Shown here in pieces: positions 58,660 to 64,000 of a stretch of 64,000 nucleotides of DNA. The stretch's first letter is position 1. Each line of letters opens with the position of its first letter. The stretch covers positions 284,405,395 through 284,469,394 of the forward strand of contig CM022298.1 in NCBI GenBank assembly GCA_011799875.1, given 5' to 3'. Source of the DNA: Thinopyrum elongatum. Lineage: Eukaryota > Streptophyta > Magnoliopsida > Poales > Poaceae. Position numbers and translations under genes: made by a program. The notes beneath the pieces were generated by a model. That model did not search any database and was not told the origin of the DNA. It saw nothing but the letters and a program-made list of their open reading frames with translations.

Positions 58660-60000
58660 TTTTTATACATTATAATTGAGTTTTCTAATCATTAATTTAA
58701 TGTGCATATTTCAAATTTGAACTACAAATACATGCTCAAGTGCACCAAAATGGCTAGAAAAATCATACATGTGTCCTTGGATGCATGTTTACGTCCCATC
58801 AAAGAACGGGAATGAATTACAACTGTCTCGGCGTCCTGGCTCGGCCTCAAACATTGAGAATCTCAGTTTTTAAATCCCCGTAAATCCAAAACTGACCCGA
58901 AAATTGTGAAACTTGGCATGGTGTCACGACATGGCACATATATGTCGTGGTAAAAAAATTGTCCAATTTGGGGCAAGTTTTATTACAAGCCTCTTACAAA
59001 CCGGAGCTTCTCTCAAGAAGCCTCGTGGTTCTGATAGGGAAACGTGTCCCCCTTGTGGGCGAAACGATAATCGATACCTCTTCTCGCCTTGTATTTTTTT
59101 TCTACAGGCAACATGGAACGACAGGAGATTCGTGCTGAAATTTGAAATTATTCAGGGTTCGTTTGGCCTTTTTTATACATTAATTGAGTTTTCTAGGCAT
59201 TTAATGTCATAATCCAAATCTGAACTACGAATACATGCTCTAGTACACCAAAATTGCTAGAAAAGTCATACATGTGCCCTTGGGTGCATGTTTAGGTCCC
59301 TTGCAAGGAATGGGAATGAATTACAACCATCTCCGTGTCCTGGCTCAGCCTCAAACATTGGGAATCTTGGTTTTTAAATCCTCATAAATCCAAAACTCAC
59401 CAGAAAATCATGAAACTTGGCATGGTGTCACGACATGGCACATATATGTCGTGGTAAAAAATCATCCAATTTGGGGCAAGCTTTATTACAAGCCTATTAT
59501 AAACCGGAGCTTCTCGCAAGAAGCATCGTGGTTCCGGTAGGGAACGTGCCCCCCTTGTGGGCGAAACGATAATCACTGCCTCTTCTTGCTTTGTATTTTT
59601 TTCTACATGCAACATAGAATAACAGGAGATTCGTGCTGAAATTTGAAATTATTCAGGGTTCGTTTGGCCTTTTTATATATTAATTGAGTTTTCCAGGCAT
59701 TTATTGTCCATAATTCAAATTTTAACTACAAGCACATGCTTCACTGCACCAAAATGGGTTGAAAAATCATACATGTGTCTTTGGGTGCATGTTTAAGTAC
59801 CATTCAAGGAATGAGAAGGAATTACAAACGTCTCAGCATCCTGGCTCGGCTTGAAATATTGAGAATCTTGGTTTTAAATCACCATAAATCCAAAAATCAC
59901 CCAAAAATCATGAAACTTGGCATGGTTTCATGACATGGCACATATATGCATTGGCAAAAAAATCGTCCAATTTGAGACAAGGAGCACACATTAATAGCCA
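58660..60000. repeat. Tandem array, about 500-bp unit, 2.7 copies
   Basis: The marker GAAACTTGGCATGGT occurs at 58908, 59412 and 59912. Each is followed by a hairpin-forming CACGACAT...ATGTCGTG segment, which is lost in the third copy. No coding capacity is seen. Confidence 0.85.
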
Positions 60001-60118
60001 ACATAGTCCTTCTGGAACAAATAGCTGACGCGTTACTATCGCAAACGGTTGTATTATTTGAGCCACGTGTGTTCCATTAACCATTGAAGTGCAGCCACAC
60101 GTCCCTCTTTTTATTGGA

Positions 60119-60180
60119 GAGTACTACCTCGGTCCTGCTTCATTGGTCCTCTTTGTATTTTTTGCCAAAATTTAACCATA
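60119..60180 (+). repeat. MITE-like end fragment, copy 1
   Basis: TACTACCTCGGTCCTG followed by TTTGTATTTTTTGCC resembles a Stowaway-type TIR end (TACTCCCTCCGT). A matching fragment occurs at 63073-63160. No opposite TIR was found. Confidence 0.4.
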
Positions 60181-60212
60181 GTCGGTGGTGTGCGTGCAGC
60201 TGTTTGATTACA

Positions 60213-60392
60213 TGGGACAAGCGCGAGAAGTTCGCCGTGCAGGCTCGATGGGACGCGTGCGAGCAATTCGCCGCGCAGGATCGACGGGGCGTGTGCGACC
60301 TGTCCACCGCACAGGCTCGACAGGACGTGAGCGACCTGTCCGCCGCGCAGGCTCGACGGGACACGTGCGAGTAGTCCGCCCCGCATGCTCAC
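60213..60392 (+). repeat. 36-bp minisatellite, five units, in an open frame
   Basis: Units begin at 60213, 60249, 60285, 60321 and 60357. Because 36 is a multiple of three, the plus frame encodes a 12-residue repeat (WDACEQFAAQDR-like). The minus strand is also open. Coding is not claimed. Confidence 0.88.
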
Positions 60393-60815
60393 CGGGAAGC
60401 AAGCTCTTTGACCTCCATCCACCAGCCGCCCACCTCGCTCACAACTTCTCCATTAATGGTGGCCGAGCTGCTGTTTAACATGCGGTTAAAACACCTGGAT
60501 GGAGGGTGTTTGCTTGTGATTCCCATGGCCCCACTCAATGTTAGCATTTGCTTTGTTTGTGCCTCGCTGAGAACGTGATTTTAGCTTGTTTTCAACTCAT
60601 ATTCCGGATAATTTAAAATGCCACATGAGGCAACGGATAATACAATGACAAATTACAATGACAACGGATAATACGACGAAAAATTTACAATGGCACGGAT
60701 AATAATTGTTTTACATATTCCGGATAATTTAAAATGCCACATGCGGCAATGCCCGAAAGACACAGGGGCAAGAGAAGAAGGAAATCGCAGCAAATGATCC
60801 AGGTCGCTACTATCT

Positions 60816-61418
60816 CTACTCCTCGTTGGATTGCCATGTGATGAGTTCCTCCAGATACTTCTTCAAATGCTCACGACTTTGTTTGATAGCAACCACGGAT
60901 TCCTCCACCTCCAGCTCCCGCTCGACGCGGAACTTCCTCAAGTCACCCATAACTTCCTTGACGACCGCTTTCAGCGTCATCCCTGAGGCACTGCTCTGCT
61001 CATGCAGCTTCTTCCAGCCAGCAGCCTCCTCCTCCTCTTTGGCGAGCTCCTTGAGGAGCTTTGCATTGTTACCCATGAGTTGCATGACAAGGTCGGTCGC
61101 CTTCTCAACCAAGGCATCACTAATCTTGTGCAGCTTCACCAAGCCATCGACCAGCTACTGCTGCTTAATTAGGCTAGTGAGACTGTCGTTATTGCTGGCC
61201 AAGGACTTCAGCACCGCCAGCTCATCGCGATCGCCGATGCGGCGAGTGCGCTTGTGAGAGCCCTGGCCTGCCGGTGAGACCTCGTTCGAGGGCTCTGCTG
61301 CGTGCCAGAACATCTCTACTACGGCTGCCGCATAGCAGCATGCCCTCTCTAGTGCTTCCGCAGCCTTGGTCTTTGCTCCCTGGTTATATGTCGACCCGAA
61401 ACTTTGCCTATCGGTCAT
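60816..61418 (-). pseudogene. Unknown coiled-coil protein gene with one in-frame TAG
   Basis: From ATG 61418 (MTDRQSFGSTYNQGAK) a 200-codon frame runs to 60816 and is broken only by TAG at 61155-61157, after SLIKQQ. The stop fits a single CAG-to-TAG change. The N-terminal part has an Ala-rich helix and a basic SHKRTRRIGDRDE segment. The second half is a charged coiled coil (LLKELAKEEEEAAGW, FRVERELEVEESVVAI). I recognise no family. A 5' UTR-like CT-rich stretch precedes the ATG. The 3' flank has GGATAATTTAAAATGCCACA, which also follows the gene at 62269-62865. Confidence 0.5.
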
Positions 61419-61794
61419 GGCAAAACAACTTGACCGGAAAGACCTATTGTTTGGGTTATGAGGAGAGGAATTGTGAAGTAATTTTTGAGTGGGTAGTTTT
61501 TATGGCCTAGTGCTAAGTGGGGACACATTTAGGTTTAATCAGTGTGTACATATTTGCAATTACTTATTGCGTGGTAATCTAGAATGTGAGTAGAAACCAG
61601 CTCAAAATTTATTGATGGTTCTGGGATCGAAGCCCCGAAACGGTTCCCGGATGGTGTACGTGGGCCGATGTTCTTGGATGTGTACGTGTATGCCCACTAT
61701 CACGCATGGTCCAGATGTCACCATCGTGAACGATGGATGGGGCATCACGCCTCCCACGAGGTGCCAGAAGGTTGACCAGAATTGCAATATGCAG

Positions 61795-61975
61795 GTGTGG
61801 TTGCTCGCCGTTGAGGCGGCCACGGCTCGCTCAGCTCATTGTTGAGGCGGTGGTGGCACGCTCAGCTGGCATCCGTCCGCGCTCTTTGGTCGGCATTGAG
61901 GCGGCCGCGGCGTGCTCTGCTCTGTTGTCCCTACGCATGCTTTGCTCGCCGTTGAGGCAACTTTACAGTGCCAAC
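61795..61975. repeat. Degenerate GC-rich repeat, related to 63230-63440
   Basis: Units contain GCTCGCCGTTGAGGCGGCC and 'cgctctgct'-like tails. The related array at 63230-63440 has CTCGCCATTTAGGYGCC units. Confidence 0.6.
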
Positions 61976-62268
61976 GGTTAATAATTGTCTTACATACCCA
62001 GGATAATTTAAAATGCCACATTCGGCAATGCCCAAAACACACACGACCTACATATGATTAGTGACTTAAAATGTCAATATGCGACATTTGCATACAATTA
62101 TAATAAAATATAGGCTAAAAGGCTGAGATGGCAGCCTTCCGATGACGGTCTTCTCGGACTCCATGATCAGCATAGCACCCTTGCGGCCGTTCATTATGAG
62201 TTTCCGGACCCACGGTCACCGTAACCGTCTCTACCTACGGAGCTGCTGGCACTGGGAGGCTCTTGGGG

Positions 62269-62865
62269 CTACTGGGCCTCTTCCAGTAGAGCTTGACAGC
62301 GTGCAATCGCGTGCATGACATGCCCACGGAACCGCTCCATCTCCATGTCTCTGCACTCATAGCAAATTCCGTCCATCACCTGCATCCTCAAGACATCACG
62401 TTGGCGATATTCCACTTCGTCGGGGACATCAACACCGCCAAGGATGCGCTCGAGCCTGGCCACCGCATCATCGTGATCGAGGTTGACACAGCCGCCAACG
62501 GCAATGATGAGGCCGCAGACATGGTGTCTCATAACTGAATCGTAGAGGTCCTCTGCCCATTCCTGGCTGGGCATCAGGCTCTCGATGAGCACCGGTGATG
62601 ACAGCTCTTTGGGTGGGTCGTCGATCCTGCCGCCTAGCAGCTCTGGATCTTTTGTACGGTGGATGGCAAACTGCTCATCACACTTCCACTGCAATATCTC
62701 CATTGTGCGCTCAAGGACCGATACGGCGATATCGCTGCCAATGGGCCATGGCGCCTACACCGGCCGATAAAGCTCTTGCTCTCCGACCTGCTCAGGCTCA
62801 TTCTCCTCGCCGAAGATGTAACGCAGGAAGGGGTCGACGTCGAAGCTTTTGTCATTGCCTGGCAT
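62269..62865 (-). pseudogene. Unknown protein gene with one in-frame TAG
   Basis: From ATG 62865 (MPGNDKSFDVDPFLRYIFGE) a 198-codon frame runs to the stop at 62269, broken only by a TAG after ELYRPV near 62755. The stop fits one CAG-to-TAG change. After it come IAVSVLERTMEILQWKCDEQ, a DPELLGGRIDDPPKEL loop, SQEWAEDLYDSVMRHHVCGL, DDAVARLERILGGV and a helical C-terminus HVMHAIARCQALLEEAQ. It is probably an all-helical soluble protein. No domain is recognised. Codon use is GC-rich and host-like. It lies between the related repeat blocks at 61795-61975 and 63230-63440. Confidence 0.5.
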
Positions 62866-63072
62866 GCTCGGAATAGCTAATGGTAGACGGGTGTGGACTA
62901 GATCTACGCACAGTGTCGCTATAGTGCGTTGCCGCCTGGGTCATATGGAGCAAGCCACTAGCTAGTGGTGGGAAACCGATGAGGGAAGAGGCGGGAAACA
63001 ATGGCCTGGAATGGATTGCGGGATATGTGTATAATGCCATTAATTTCTGCACTGGGTGTCTGTGTCAGTATA

Positions 63073-63165
63073 GGTACTACCTCCGTTGTGGTTTATTGGC
63101 CCCCTTCGTATTTTGTACCAAATTTTGACCTTACATTTAACTAAGAAAATATTAATGCATTTCAT
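63073..63165 (+). repeat. MITE-like end fragment, copy 2
   Basis: TACTACCTCCGTTGTGG then CCCTTCGTATTTTGTACC aligns with 60119-60180. Confidence 0.4.
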
Positions 63166-63229
63166 TGAAAATAATATTGTTGGACGGCTATTCCCTGCTA
63201 TGTTCAACTGCTATATGCAATAATTATGC

Positions 63230-63440
63230 ATGTGCTTGCTCACCGTTTAGGCGACCGCGGTGCGCTCTACTCGTGTCCCTCCGCGCGCTCTACTTGCCAT
63301 TTAGGCACCCATGCGCTCAGGCCGCGTCCATTCACGCGCTCTTCTCGCCATTTAGGTGCCGAGGCGCGCTCGGGTTGCATCCCACTACGCGCGCTCTGCT
63401 CTTGCATCCCTTCGCGCGCGCTCTGCCAGCGGTTTGGGCC
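63230..63440. repeat. Degenerate repeat of about 50 bp, about four units
   Basis: Repeated CCATTTAGG and CGCGCGCTCT blocks. It lies just right of the MITE-like fragment, as the 36-bp array lies right of copy 1. Confidence 0.6.
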
Positions 63441-63493
63441 AGCGCACGATCATGTTGGGGAAGCTTTAGTTATTTGATCTTAGCCGGACACGG

Positions 63494-63622
63494 GGAACGG
63501 GCGATGGAGATCATAGATTAGGTTAATTAATTACACCTCCAGGGTCGGATGATTGCCACGTGCTCATCTGGCTCTGGAGGTATAATTAATTAAGCTAAAC
63601 TATGATCTCCGGCGCCCGTTCC
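63494..63622. repeat. Inverted repeat: 49-bp arms, 31-bp loop
   Basis: Arms 63494-63542 and 63574-63622 are complementary at 44 of 49 positions counted by eye. The arm contains GGTTAATTAATTACACCTCC. It could be a small fold-back element or a hairpin RNA source. Confidence 0.85.
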
Positions 63623-64000
63623 AATCATGCAACTCCATCCTATCGTCGGCCGATGGGGGCATGTCGGTATGTGTGGGTAACTAGCTAGCAAGTGGATCAG
63701 TAGTGAGTCGCCGCTGCCGGCCATTGCTGTGGTTATTTATAGCTAGCAGATGGCTAGGGGATTGGGGATTTTACAATTCACCCATGTGGAGCGCGGGAAG
63801 CCTTCGCTGGACCACGGGAAGACTTAAGTGGAGCACACAACCCGACAATCATATGTAGTGTCACGTGTTATCACACACGTGTTAACATAAGGAAATATAT
63901 GTGTAACTTACTAATCATCACACACGAGTACTCGCACCACGCAACATGTGTGATACTCCTAGCCATCAGAAGTAACTCGTTTATATTTTTTGAAGTTTTT
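63623..64000. other. Right edge with TGTGTGAT-like motifs
   Basis: No gene is seen. Motifs TTATCACACACGTG, ATCATCACACACGAG and ATGTGTGATACT recall the left subterminal region at 52770-53420. The sequence runs off the window. Confidence 0.4.

Larger units (their letters stand above)
52716..64000. mobile_element. Probable large CACTA-like class II element or cluster, partial
   Basis: Sequence character changes sharply where the gag of H stops. Degenerate TGTGCGAT/TGTGTGAT motifs recur at 52770-53420 and, in the opposite orientation, at 63855-63955, like subterminal transposase-binding repeats. The interior carries many tandem arrays and several broken genes, as large Triticeae CACTA elements do. 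No transposase is visible, no terminal CACTA was found, and the right end is outside the window. It could instead be two or more elements side by side. Confidence 0.35.

Noticed and set aside
56442..60000. Centromeric or subtelomeric satellite
   Set aside because: The arrays have few units, differ in unit length and sit between gene fragments. This fits transposon-internal repeats better.
1..64000. tRNA, rRNA, CRISPR arrays and bacterial operons
   Set aside because: None was seen. The direct repeats found are minisatellites without spacer structure, and all recognisable proteins are of plant transposon or plant type.

Overview
This window is plant nuclear DNA and almost certainly comes from a Triticeae genome (wheat, Aegilops or barley type). 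That view rests on LTR ends and ORFs that read like the BARE/Angela, Sabrina/Athila-like, Tat/Retand-like, Tekay-like and SIRE/Maximus-like elements I know from these genomes. It was not tested by any search. I see no bacterial genes, tRNA, rRNA or CRISPR array, and no clearly intact host gene.

From 1 to about 52.7 kb the window is a stack of nested LTR retrotransposons, and several boundaries are fixed to the base by target-site duplications (TSDs). The outermost is copia element H on the minus strand (38.4-52.7 kb). F, a Sabrina-like gypsy element, ends at 38422 inside an LTR of H. C, a Tat/Retand-like gypsy element on the plus strand, sits in F; its 3' LTR is 34719-35595 and its integrase end is at 133-279. 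C is broken by a BARE/Angela-type LTR end (1-132) and by B (1576-31933, TSD AGGGA), a minus-strand relative of C that landed in C's antisense ORF. B in turn holds D (6213-13741, Sabrina-like, TSD CCCTC), G (about 14.85-16.54 kb, a truncated LTR element) and E (16566-27868, TSD CCTGA, a non-autonomous element with 4.2-kb LTRs). A solo LTR (50052-51687) interrupts the gag of H.

The coding content of this part is degraded retroelement protein. C keeps an integrase tail. B keeps gag, protease and part of reverse transcriptase. H keeps gag, protease, integrase, reverse transcriptase and RNase H. C and B each also carry an antisense ORF resembling the 'putative gypsy type transposon' family, with a short GT-AG intron at the same place in both. 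H carries a second ORF downstream of pol with its own promoter-like region.

From about 52.7 kb to the end the DNA changes character. It has degenerate TGTGCGAT-like subterminal motifs, many tandem arrays (36, 67, 75, 363 and 500 bp) and several broken minus-strand genes: a spliced B3-like gene with a possible 5' exon at 55.4-55.9 kb, and two unknown ORFs near 61 and 62.5 kb each broken by one TAG. This looks like a large CACTA-like class II element, or a cluster of such DNA, carrying gene fragments. No transposase is visible and the right end lies outside the window. A strong 129-bp fold-back lies at 63494-63622.
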